The notes under the pieces are model-generated. The model worked only from the letters and a program-made list of their open reading frames with translations. It was not told the origin of the DNA and did not search any database. From VAZQ01 sp963763365 (lineage in GTDB: Bacteria; Pseudomonadota; Alphaproteobacteria; Rhizobiales; Xanthobacteraceae): 64,000 nucleotides of DNA. A program made the position numbers and the translations under genes. The DNA lies in assembly GCA_963763365.1 (NCBI GenBank), contig CAVXOE010000015.1, positions 124,001 to 188,000 on the forward strand, written 5' to 3'. This document shows positions 43,653-51,581 of the stretch, piece by piece. How positions within the stretch are numbered: position 1 is the stretch's first letter; the number at the start of each line of letters is the position of its first letter.

Positions 43653-44867
43653 GTGCCTCAGGCGGCCATTCCGTATGGCGGATATTGGTCAAGCCCCTTT
43701 GCGCGATGGCAAGGGAGCCTGTCACACTTGCACAGCTTGCGGTTCGCTGCCTATTGCGGGCGCCATGCGCTCCGCAAGAGAGGGATCCCTCCCGGCGTCT
43801 TCGACTACGGCGTGCTGGGCCAGACCGTTCCGCAAACTGCGAGCTTCTACGGACTGCCGTGGCTGATGGCCGAATTGGGCGCGCATGATGTCGGCGGGCC
43901 GACCGTCAACCAGGCTTGCGCCACCAGCGCCCGCATCTTGAGCATGGCGGCCGACGCGGTGCGCGAAGGTCAGTCGACGGTCGCGCTCGCAATCAGCGGC
44001 GACCGCGTCTCGAACGGACCGCACCTTTACTATCCCAACCCGAAGGGGCCGGGCGGCACTGGCGCGCACGAAGACTGGGTGCTCGATAATTTCGGCCGCG
44101 ATCCCGCAACCGGACAGGGGATGTTGCGCACGGCGGAGAACGTCGCCGGACGGCACGGAATCTCGCTGTCGGAGCAGAACGACGTCACGCTGCGGCGTTA
44201 CGAGCAATATCAAGACGCCATCACGGACGATCGCGCCTTTCAACGGCGCTATATGGATTTGCCCTTCGAGGTTCCCGACGCGTCGCTGTCCAAGCCGCAG
44301 GACATGCTGGAGGGCGACGAAGGAATCCATCCGACCACGCGCGAAGGACTGCAACGGCTCAAGCCCCTCGCCGATGGGGGCACTGTCACGTACGGGACCC
44401 AAACCCACCCGGCAGACGGTACGGCGGCCCTGATCGTGACGACGCCGGAGCGGGCAAAGGAATTGTCCAGCGATCCGGCGATCGACATCCGGATTCTCTC
44501 GTCCGCGCAAGCGCGGGTCGAGAAGGCGTTCATGCCGGAAGCACCCGTGCCGGCGTCGCGACAAGCGTTGTCGCGTGCGGGACTGTCCATCGACGACATC
44601 GACGCCATCAAGTCGCACAATCCGTTCGCCGTGAACGACATTGTCTTCGCCCGCTCGTTCAATATCGACGTGATGACGCTCAACAATTTCGGTTCGTCGC
44701 TGGTGTGGGGTCACCCCCAGGGACCTACGGGATTGCGTTCGATCATCGAATTGATCGAGGAGCTTGCGCAGCGCGGCGGAGGGCGCGGGTTGTTCCAGGG
44801 ATGCGCCGCCGGCGATACCGGAATGGCCGTGGTCGTGGAGGTCACCGACCGTCGCAAGGCCTCCTGA
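43653..44867 (+). CDS. Thiolase-family protein (acetyl-CoA acyltransferase-like)
   Basis: A 404-residue protein from GTG 43653. The acylation site is NQACATSARILSMAADAVRE (reactive Cys about residue 88), the second site is IKSHNPFAVNDIVFARSFN (the H-[ND]-x-F-A motif) and the third GCAAGDTGMAVVVEV (C-x-x-G-D-x-G). FGSSLVWGHPQGPTGLRSII corresponds to the G-G-x-x-x-x-G-H-P-x-G-x-[ST]-G block. Thiolases split 3-oxoacyl-CoA with CoA or condense two acyl-CoAs. With the neighbouring dehydrogenase and ligase it suggests side-chain beta-oxidation; a hydratase and 3-hydroxyacyl dehydrogenase are missing locally. Confidence 0.88.
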   Translation: MPQAAIPYGGYWSSPFARWQGSLSHLHSLRFAAYCGRHALRKRGIPPGVFDYGVLGQTVPQTASFYGLPWLMAELGAHDVGGPTVNQACATSARILSMAADAVREGQSTVALAISGDRVSNGPHLYYPNPKGPGGTGAHEDWVLDNFGRDPATGQGMLRTAENVAGRHGISLSEQNDVTLRRYEQYQDAITDDRAFQRRYMDLPFEVPDASLSKPQDMLEGDEGIHPTTREGLQRLKPLADGGTVTYGTQTHPADGTAALIVTTPERAKELSSDPAIDIRILSSAQARVEKAFMPEAPVPASRQALSRAGLSIDDIDAIKSHNPFAVNDIVFARSFNIDVMTLNNFGSSLVWGHPQGPTGLRSIIELIEELAQRGGGRGLFQGCAAGDTGMAVVVEVTDRRKAS

Positions 44868-46213
44868 TGCCGCGATCTGCCGCGCGCCAGATGCATCTCG
44901 GAATATTCGTGCTGGGGACCGGCAACCACACCGCGGGTTGGCGGCACGAGGGCGCGACGACGAGCAATCGCAGTTTTCCGGTGATGCAGGCGATCGCCCA
45001 GACCGCCGAGCGAGGGAAGTTCGATCTGTTCTTCCTCGGTGACAGCCTCATCATGGACGTCAAGGACCATCCATCGTTCATCGACCGGTTCGAGCCCATG
45101 ACCGTGCTCAGCGCATTGAGCGTGGTGACCCGCCACATCGGGCTCGGGGCGACGATGTCGACCAGCTTCTCCGAGCCGTTTCATGTCGCGCGCATTTTCT
45201 CGTCGCTCGATCATCTCAGCGGCGGACGCGCCGCGTGGAACGTCGTCACCAGCACGAACGATGCGGCGGCCCTCAACTTCAGCCGCGAGCGCCTCAACGA
45301 GCACGATTTGCGCTACGAGATCGCCGGCGAATTCGTCGATGTCGTGCGCGGCCTGTGGGACACTTGGCAGGACGGCGCCATCGTCGCCGACCGGACGAGC
45401 GGCCAGTACGTGGACGCCTCCAAGGTCGTTGCCCTCAATCACAAGGGCCGCTTTTTCTCGGTGAAAGGGCCGCTCAACATTGCGCGCCCCCCGCAAGGGC
45501 ATCCGGTCATCATTCAGGCGGGCGGATCGCGGCCTGGCCTGGAGCTTTCGGCGCGCTTTGCCGACATCGTCTTTTCCGTGGTCAACGGCGATCCGGTCGC
45601 GGCGAAAGCAAGCTACGATCGCCTCAAATCATGCGTCGCCGAGAATGGCCGTCGGCTTGGCGACGTCGCGCTCCTTCCCGGTGTCATGCCGATCATCGGC
45701 GAAACGGACGAGGCGGCAAGGGAAGAACTGGCCAGGCTGCAGAGCTGGCTCGCGAACAATAATGCGATGGCGCTGGTGTCGGAACGACTCGGGTTCGATA
45801 TTTCGGGTTATCCGCTCGATGGTCCGATCCCGGATTTTCCGGAAAAGACGGAGCGCAGCCAGTCGTTCTCGAAAATTCTCATCGAGACCGCCCGGCGCGA
45901 CAAGATGACGTTGCGCGATCTTTACAATATGACCGCCGCGGCGCGCGGGCACTGGGTCCTGCCCGGCTCGCCGAAACACATCGCCGATGTCCTGGAGGAT
46001 TGGTTTGTCGCCGAACGGGCGGATGGCTTCATGATTCAGCCGGCGTATTTTCCCGGCGCATTCGACGCGTTCGTCGACAAGGTCGTGCCGGAACTGCAAC
46101 GCCGCGGCGTGTTCCGCCGGGAATATTCCGGCACGACGCTGCGACACCACTTAGGGATCGCTGCTCCCGCGCGACAGACAGCCGGCGCGACAACGCCCGA
46201 GGCACGCACGTAG
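44867..46213 (+). CDS. LLM-class (NtaA/SnaA/DszA-type) FMN-dependent monooxygenase
   Basis: A 448-residue TIM-barrel flavoenzyme starting MPRSAARQMHLGIFVLGTGN, its ATG overlapping the thiolase stop (TGATG). Motifs are GWRHEGATTSNRSFPVMQAI, ERGKFDLFFLGDSLIMDVKD, LSVVTRHIGLGATMSTSFSE, HLSGGRAAWNVVTSTNDAAA and VIIQAGGSRPGLELSARFAD, all characteristic of the nitrilotriacetate/dibenzothiophene-sulfone monooxygenase group. It needs reduced FMN from a separate reductase, which is not in the window. It may oxidise the heterocycle or a C-N/C-S bond of the imported substrate; the exact target is unknown. Confidence 0.9.
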   Translation: MPRSAARQMHLGIFVLGTGNHTAGWRHEGATTSNRSFPVMQAIAQTAERGKFDLFFLGDSLIMDVKDHPSFIDRFEPMTVLSALSVVTRHIGLGATMSTSFSEPFHVARIFSSLDHLSGGRAAWNVVTSTNDAAALNFSRERLNEHDLRYEIAGEFVDVVRGLWDTWQDGAIVADRTSGQYVDASKVVALNHKGRFFSVKGPLNIARPPQGHPVIIQAGGSRPGLELSARFADIVFSVVNGDPVAAKASYDRLKSCVAENGRRLGDVALLPGVMPIIGETDEAAREELARLQSWLANNNAMALVSERLGFDISGYPLDGPIPDFPEKTERSQSFSKILIETARRDKMTLRDLYNMTAAARGHWVLPGSPKHIADVLEDWFVAERADGFMIQPAYFPGAFDAFVDKVVPELQRRGVFRREYSGTTLRHHLGIAAPARQTAGATTPEART

Positions 46214-46224
46214 CACGGTGCCCG

Positions 46225-47193
46225 CTACATGCTGCCCTGGAGGCCGTTCTCGCGGATCACCGGTCCCCACTTGCGGACCTCGTTGTCGAAAAACGCCTTG
46301 AACTCCGCGCGCTCCGCGAAACGCAGGTCGAGTTTGAGCGCGTCCTTCAGACGTGCCGACACCTCTTGCTCGCGAAAGGCGGCACCGAGTTCCGAGACGA
46401 AACGGTCCACGATCGGCGTCGGGGTCATGGAGGGCGCGAACACGCCCCACCATGTCAACGCTTCGAAGTCCGGAAACCCGCTTTCAGCCGCCGTCGGAAC
46501 CTGCGGCAGGCTCCAGTGCCGCGTCAGTCCGGTTTGCACGATCGGGTGCAACGTGCCCGCATTGATGGGCGGCACCAGGGAACTCGCGGACGCAATCAGT
46601 TCGATGTGTCCCCCCAAGGCGTCGTTCATCACCGGACCGCCGCCGCGATATGGAATTGGCGTGAGTTTCACGCCGGCCATCTTGCCGAGCAAAAGGGTCG
46701 ACACCTGCCCGAGGCTGCCGCCGATCACGCCGACGCCAACGCCGCCGTCCTGACTACGCGCCCGCGCGACGACGTCGGCCAAAGTCTTGTACGGCTTCGA
46801 CGGATGCGCCGCGAACACCGTTGGATAAGTGCCGAGCAGAAAAACCGGGTCGAAGTCCTTCTCCGCGTCGAACGGAAGCGAAGCCATCAGCGCCGGGTTC
46901 AGCGCCTGCGGCTCCGCGTTGATGAGCCAGCGTGTTCCATCCCGCGGGCCTTTGGCCACGTACGCGGCGCCGATCGTGCTACCGCCCCCGCCGCGATTGT
47001 CGACGATCACCGTAGTCCCAAGCCGTTGCTGCAGGCTCGGCTGGATCAGCCGGGCGATGAGATCGCCGGCGCCGCCAGCGGCGTAAGGAACGACAAGTGA
47101 AATCGTGCCCGAGGGCCAATTCTGTGCCCGCGCAACCGACGGCATGGCTAACCCGCCGATGACAAACCCGCGACGAGTCAGTCGGGACATCAT
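46225..47193 (-). CDS. Bug-family (tripartite tricarboxylate) solute receptor, probably Tat-exported
   Basis: A 322-residue receptor starting MMSRLTRRGFVIGGLAMPSV; the TRRGF motif suggests Tat export. The mature domain has ISLVVPYAAGGAGDLIARLI, VIVDNRGGGGSTIGAAYVAK, INAEPQALNPALMASLPFDA, TPIPYRGGGPVMNDALGGHI and QVPTAAESGFPDFEALTWWG, the full Bug/TctC signature. No TctA/TctB membrane genes are nearby, so it may use a distant permease or act as a sensor. It is convergent with the LLM monooxygenase (11 bp) and divergent from a second Bug receptor. Confidence 0.9.
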   Translation of the reverse strand: MMSRLTRRGFVIGGLAMPSVARAQNWPSGTISLVVPYAAGGAGDLIARLIQPSLQQRLGTTVIVDNRGGGGSTIGAAYVAKGPRDGTRWLINAEPQALNPALMASLPFDAEKDFDPVFLLGTYPTVFAAHPSKPYKTLADVVARARSQDGGVGVGVIGGSLGQVSTLLLGKMAGVKLTPIPYRGGGPVMNDALGGHIELIASASSLVPPINAGTLHPIVQTGLTRHWSLPQVPTAAESGFPDFEALTWWGVFAPSMTPTPIVDRFVSELGAAFREQEVSARLKDALKLDLRFAERAEFKAFFDNEVRKWGPVIRENGLQGSM

Positions 47194-47250
47194 GCCACCT
47201 CTATCTCGCGCTGCCTCAAATCGGAGCCGCTCCGGCAAGGCAAGTCTGCA

Positions 47251-47268
47251 ATTTACACCGATGTAAAT
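47251..47268. promoter_or_regulatory. Perfect dyad (ATTTACA-CCGA-TGTAAAT) between divergent Bug receptors
   Basis: An exact 7-bp inverted repeat with a four-base spacer, 58 bp before the start of the minus-strand receptor. Its core matches the TTTACR-N4-YGTAAA dyad found upstream of the thiolase. The rest of the 252-bp divergent gap shows no gene. Confidence 0.55.
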
Positions 47269-47445
47269 CAACGGCGCGCGCGGTCGCACTGTCTTGCGTC
47301 CGCCGAAGCTCGCCGCATTGCCAACCAATTCTGAAAGTGGCTACCATTCATTGCAATTCCGTGGGCTACATTTTGGAATTGTCGGCCGCAGACAAGCTCC
47401 AAAATACGAATGCAACGCCGGCAATCCGCGAATTTGGAGAAATGC

Positions 47446-48420
47446 ATGTTCTGCGCCAAACCTCTGTTGTTTGCCCTGGCATGCTGCGCGCTCGCCGTCC
47501 TCGGCTCGCCGCCGGCGGCAGCGCAAGCCTGGCCGCAGCGGACGGTGCGATTCATCCTGCCGCTCGGGCCCGGGAGCGGTTCGGACATCGGCGCACGGCT
47601 GCTCGCCGACCGGCTGAGCAAGCGCTGGGGCCAGCCGGTGGTTGTGGAGAATCGGCCCGGCGGCGACGGCATCCTGGCCATCAGTTCGTTCGTCGCCGCA
47701 CGCGACGATCACATCCTGCTGTTTTCCCCGACCTCGTCGTTCGCCGCGCACATTTATTTGCATGAGAACCTGCCTTACAGGCCGGAAGACCTGGTGCCGA
47801 TCGCGCGGGTCTCCAACACATTGATCAGCGTGGCGGTGCCGATCGATTCGCCGGTCAATTCGCTCGCCGAGTTGATCGCAGCGGCGAAGGCAGAGCCCGG
47901 CAAGCTGAACTGGGCCGGCGTCACCGGCGCCCACGATTTCGGCTTCGCGGGATTTCTCAAGACCGTCGGCGCCGAGATGACGAAGGTGCCGTACCGCAAC
48001 ACGGTCGAAGCCGCCAACGACCTGGCTCAGGGACGCGTCCAGGTTTTCCAGGCAGCGGTCGCGATCGTTCAGCCGCAACTGCTGCTCGGCAAGATCAAGC
48101 TGATCGCGATCTCGAACAGCGTGCGCTCGCCCACTGCGCCGGACCTTCCGACCGCCGCCGAGCAGGGTTATCCGTCGTTGCAGATCGATGGCCTGATCGG
48201 AATTTTCGGACCCAGGGACATGCCGCTCGAACTTCGCAAGCGTATCGCCGCCGACGTTCAAGAGGTGATGGCCTCCGATCCGGTGATTGCCGACCGGCTC
48301 AAGCGGACCGGCCAGCTCCCCAATCCCGGCGGACCGGAAGAATTCGCCGCGTCCAACGAAGAGCAGCGCGCGCGGCTCGCGCAGGTCGCCGGCTATCTTG
48401 GTATCAAGCCTAAGCAGTAA
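47446..48420 (+). CDS. Bug-family (tripartite tricarboxylate) solute receptor
   Basis: A 324-residue receptor starting MFCAKPLLFALACCALAVLG with a Sec signal peptide ending ..PPAAAQA; GGAGA precedes ATG 47446. Mature motifs are WPQRTVRFILPLGPGSGSDI, VVVENRPGGDGILAISSFVA, SSFAAHIYLHENLPYRPEDL, VPYRNTVEAANDLAQGRVQV and LPTAAEQGYPSLQIDGLIGI. As with its divergent neighbour, no membrane components are present. It precedes an HpcH/HpaI aldolase gene by 31 bp and may share its transcript. Confidence 0.9.
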   Translation: MFCAKPLLFALACCALAVLGSPPAAAQAWPQRTVRFILPLGPGSGSDIGARLLADRLSKRWGQPVVVENRPGGDGILAISSFVAARDDHILLFSPTSSFAAHIYLHENLPYRPEDLVPIARVSNTLISVAVPIDSPVNSLAELIAAAKAEPGKLNWAGVTGAHDFGFAGFLKTVGAEMTKVPYRNTVEAANDLAQGRVQVFQAAVAIVQPQLLLGKIKLIAISNSVRSPTAPDLPTAAEQGYPSLQIDGLIGIFGPRDMPLELRKRIAADVQEVMASDPVIADRLKRTGQLPNPGGPEEFAASNEEQRARLAQVAGYLGIKPKQ

Positions 48421-48451
48421 TCATCCGGCAAAGCACGTCAGCAAGGTGGCG

Positions 48452-49237
48452 ATGGACGCGATTGCGAACCCGGCGCGGCAACGGCTGGAAAACGGCGAGG
48501 TATCGCTCGGGTTCGGCATCCGGGTCGCGCGGTCGGTCGAGATCGCCAAGGCGATGCGGACGGCGGGCTTCGACTGGATGTTCCTCGACTTCGAGCACGG
48601 CGCCATGTCGATCGAGACCGCCGCCGCACTTGCGGTCGCCGGGCTCGATGCGGGCATCGCCTCGCTGGTGCGCGTGCCGCGGGGCGATCATGCGCTCGCC
48701 ACGCGCCTGCTCGACAACGGCGCGCTTGGCGTGGTGATGCCGCATGTCGAGAGCGCCGAAGAGGCGCGCGCCATGGTCCAGGCGCTGAGTTATCCGCCGC
48801 GCGGCCGTCGCGCGCTGTTCAGCAGCCTTCCGCATGTCGACTTCAAGCCGGCGAGCGCGGCGATGCTGATGTCGGCGCTCAACGCCGCCAACCTGATCGT
48901 CGTCATGATCGAGAGTGCGCAGGGGATCGAGAACGCCGAACAGATCGCCGCGGTCGAAGGTGTGGATTGCCTGCTCGTAGGCACCAACGATCTCTGCGTC
49001 GATCTCGGCCTGCCGGGTGAGCTCGGGCACGACCGCGTGACCGAGGCGTACCGCCGCGTCATCGCGGCGTGCCGCAAGCACGACAAATGGCCCGGCATGG
49101 GCGGCGTCTATCAGGAGCCGCTGATGCGGCGCTACGTCGAGATGGGTTGCCGGCTGCTGCAGGCCGGCTCCGACATGGGCTTCCTGCTCGATGCGGGCAA
49201 AGCGCGCACGGAATTGCTGCGCGGCCTGCGGACCTGA
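48452..49237 (+). CDS. HpcH/HpaI-family class II aldolase
   Basis: A 261-residue TIM-barrel enzyme starting MDAIANPARQRLENGEVSLG. Active-site features are GFDWMFLDFEHGAMSIETAA (EHG), ASLVRVPRGDHALATRLLDN, GVVMPHVESAEEARAMVQAL, LIVVMIESAQGIENAEQIAA (metal Glu) and CLLVGTNDLCVDLGLPGELG (metal Asp in G-T-N-D-L). Members cleave 4-hydroxy-2-oxo acids to pyruvate plus an aldehyde or use related 2-oxoacid chemistry. The product of an aromatic ring-cleavage pathway is a plausible substrate given the Rieske gene six bases away on the other strand. Confidence 0.9.
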   Translation: MDAIANPARQRLENGEVSLGFGIRVARSVEIAKAMRTAGFDWMFLDFEHGAMSIETAAALAVAGLDAGIASLVRVPRGDHALATRLLDNGALGVVMPHVESAEEARAMVQALSYPPRGRRALFSSLPHVDFKPASAAMLMSALNAANLIVVMIESAQGIENAEQIAAVEGVDCLLVGTNDLCVDLGLPGELGHDRVTEAYRRVIAACRKHDKWPGMGGVYQEPLMRRYVEMGCRLLQAGSDMGFLLDAGKARTELLRGLRT

Positions 49238-49243
49238 TCCCGT

Positions 49244-50440
49244 TCACACCGCGACATGCGGTTCGCCCTTGCGGACCTTGGCGGCGTCGAGCGCCTTCTC
49301 GTCGAAGGCCACGTCCTCGGCGATGATGAACGATGCCGACCGCACCGCCTGCGCTTCCGGTTCGATGCCGGGCGCGCGCTGGCCCTGCGCCACGGCCGCA
49401 GCCGCCTTGCGCAACCGCAGCCGCGCCATGATGATCGCGTTGTCGGTCGACACCAGGTTTTCCTTGGAGCGATCCTGCACCGGCCCCATGCTTTCTTGGA
49501 TGGAGGCGTCCTGCATGGCGAGCCCGCGCACGCCGTTATAGGTGAGATTGGCCTCCTGGGCGGCGCGATCCATCAGATAGTTGTTGTGGCGGTTGGCGAC
49601 CGGCTGGAACGTGCCGGGGATCAGTTCGGCATGGACGCCTCCGCCGTTGCGCATAGTGTCGAGCTCGGCGTCGGTGAGCGGCCGCACCGGATGGAACGTC
49701 ATCGTCCAGGCCATGTTGTTGGTGTCGTCCATCGGCACCCAGGCATGGCCGTTGAGCGCGTTGCCCTTGTACGGCGGGATTAGCGTGTACCAGGGGAACA
49801 CCCACTGGGTGATGCGCCAATAGTGATGACCCGGATCGGCGTTGCGGCGCGCACCGATCAGCAGGCCGCCAGGCGACTCGAGAATGTCGAACACCGTGTT
49901 GGTGTTGCGGGTATGCCGCGCGCCGTCGGTGTTGCGATGGAGCGGATCGCGGTCGAGATCGAAGCGGTGAAGGAAGGAGACGTGGCTCGAATCGATGCCG
50001 CCCTCCATGGCTTGCAGGTAGTTGGATTCCTGCCAGCGCTTGCTGATGTACACATGGGACTTCGGCAGGTGCACCCATTCGAAATCCGGCGCCGGCGGCT
50101 GTTCGGCGCTCGGGCCCATATAGACCCAGATCACGCCGCCGAGATCGACGGTCGGATAGGATTTCAGCTTGATCTTCTGACAGAACCCGCTCGACACCGG
50201 CTCGGAGGGCACCTCGATGCATTGGCCGGTCACGTCGTATTTCCAGCCGTGATAGGGACAGCGCAGCCCACTCTCCTCGTTGCGTCCGAACCACAGCGAG
50301 ACGCCGCGGTGCGCGCAGAATTCATCCATCACGCCGATGCGGCCTTCGGTGTCGCGGAACGCGATCAGCTCCGCCGTAAAGGAGGCCAGAAGCTCCGCGA
50401 CCTCGTCGCGGTAGGCATAGGGTTCGGCCGTCTCGGACAT
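49244..50440 (-). CDS. Rieske non-haem iron oxygenase, alpha subunit (phthalate-dioxygenase-like), short N-terminus
   Basis: A 398-residue protein starting MSETAEPYAYRDEVAELLAS. The Rieske [2Fe-2S] ligands are in FCAHRGVSLWFGRNEESGLR followed by CPYHGWKYDV (C-x-H ... C-x-x-H). The mononuclear iron site begins EGGIDSSHVSFLHRFDLDRD, as in phthalate 4,5-dioxygenase and related oxygenases; FHPVRPLTDAELDTMRNGGG follows. Related proteins have about 30-40 more residues before the LIAFRD strand (..MRR.W.P....), and the sequence upstream of 50440 does not encode them in any frame, so the domain start looks truncated or diverged. A reductase partner is not in the window. Confidence 0.85.
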   Translation of the reverse strand: MSETAEPYAYRDEVAELLASFTAELIAFRDTEGRIGVMDEFCAHRGVSLWFGRNEESGLRCPYHGWKYDVTGQCIEVPSEPVSSGFCQKIKLKSYPTVDLGGVIWVYMGPSAEQPPAPDFEWVHLPKSHVYISKRWQESNYLQAMEGGIDSSHVSFLHRFDLDRDPLHRNTDGARHTRNTNTVFDILESPGGLLIGARRNADPGHHYWRITQWVFPWYTLIPPYKGNALNGHAWVPMDDTNNMAWTMTFHPVRPLTDAELDTMRNGGGVHAELIPGTFQPVANRHNNYLMDRAAQEANLTYNGVRGLAMQDASIQESMGPVQDRSKENLVSTDNAIIMARLRLRKAAAAVAQGQRAPGIEPEAQAVRSASFIIAEDVAFDEKALDAAKVRKGEPHVAV

Positions 50441-50592
50441 TGGGTGAGCCTTCCTGTTCGGTACTAACGGTTGCGGACGCACAGGCTTCGTAGGGCCGCA
50501 GTCACCGAATCCGCCAAAATCGAATGCATTGGCGCTCGCTTGCTATTTAGCGCCGCGAACAAGGGTGGCGGCAAGTTACGTGCTTCGCGCAC

Positions 50593-51510
50593 TCATCGCT
50601 GGGGCATTCCCTGTGGCACAATCGTGCGTGCGATGCTCGCGTCGAGCGCCTCGAACTCCTGGTAGCCGATCGTGTCGTAAAGCTCCTGGCGCGTCTGCAT
50701 GCGTGACAGCATGTTCTGTGTCCCGTCGTCGCGCTTGAGCGCCGCATAGAGGTCCTGCTGCGCCTTGTTGGCGGCGCGCAACGCACTGACCGGCCAGATC
50801 ACCATGCGGTATCCCATCCGCTCGAACTCCGCGCCGGTGAAGAACGGCGTCCGGCCGAACTCGGTCATGTTGGCAAGCAGCGGTGCATCGACCCGCGCGG
50901 CGAAGGCGCGGAACATCTCGGCGTTGGTCAGCGCCTCGGGAAAGATCGCGTCGGCGCCGGCCTCGAGGTAAAGCTTGGCGCGCGCGACGGCGCCGTCCAT
51001 GCCCTCGCTCGCGGCCGCGTCGGTGCGCGCGATGATATAGAGGTGCCGCCGCGCCCGCCGGGCGGCGGCGATCTTGGCGGCCATGTCGCGCGCGTCCGCG
51101 AGCTTCTTGTCGTTGAGATGTCCGCACTTCTTCGGCAGCAGTTGATCCTCGATGTGCACGGCGGCGGCGCCCGCTTCCTCGAAGCTGCGCACCATGGTCA
51201 TGACGTTGAGCACTTCGCCATAGCCAGTATCGCCGTCGACCAGGACCGGAAGCATCGCGGCACGCACGACCTGGCGGATGAAGAAGCACACCTCATCCAT
51301 CGTGATGATGCCGAGATCGGGCAGGCCCATCGACGCTGTCATCGCGGCGCCCGAAAGATAGAGCGCCTCGAAGCCGGCGGCCTTTGCCTGCAGCGCCGCG
51401 ATTCCATTGTGCGTGCCCGGCAGACGCAGGATGCCCGGACGGTCCAGCAGCGCCGCGAAGCGCTCGCCCGCCGGCCGCTCGGGCCAAGACTGCCCAATGA
51501 CGTAGGTCAT
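50593..51510 (-). CDS. Isocitrate lyase/PEP mutase family protein (methylisocitrate-lyase-like)
   Basis: A 305-residue (beta/alpha)8 protein. It carries LRLPGTHNGIAALQAKAAGF, LYLSGAAMTASMGLPDLGII, VLVDGDTGYGEVLNVMTMVR (Mg-binding D-G-D-T-G-Y-G), AVHIEDQLLPKKCGHLNDKK (the K-K-C-G-H catalytic loop), IIARTDAAASEG and ADAIFPEALTNAEMFRAF. This pattern fits 2-methylisocitrate lyase and close relatives such as 2,3-dimethylmalate lyase or oxaloacetate decarboxylase. No prpC/prpD partners adjoin, although an MmgE/PrpD gene appears at 63084. It follows an ABC receptor gene by 71 bp. Confidence 0.88.
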   Translation of the reverse strand: MTYVIGQSWPERPAGERFAALLDRPGILRLPGTHNGIAALQAKAAGFEALYLSGAAMTASMGLPDLGIITMDEVCFFIRQVVRAAMLPVLVDGDTGYGEVLNVMTMVRSFEEAGAAAVHIEDQLLPKKCGHLNDKKLADARDMAAKIAAARRARRHLYIIARTDAAASEGMDGAVARAKLYLEAGADAIFPEALTNAEMFRAFAARVDAPLLANMTEFGRTPFFTGAEFERMGYRMVIWPVSALRAANKAQQDLYAALKRDDGTQNMLSRMQTRQELYDTIGYQEFEALDASIARTIVPQGMPQR

Positions 51511-51581
51511 AACCTTGCTACTCCGGACATTGTTACTCTGGGGAATGCGCCGCGAGCACTCAAACGACCGCTGGTGCGGCG

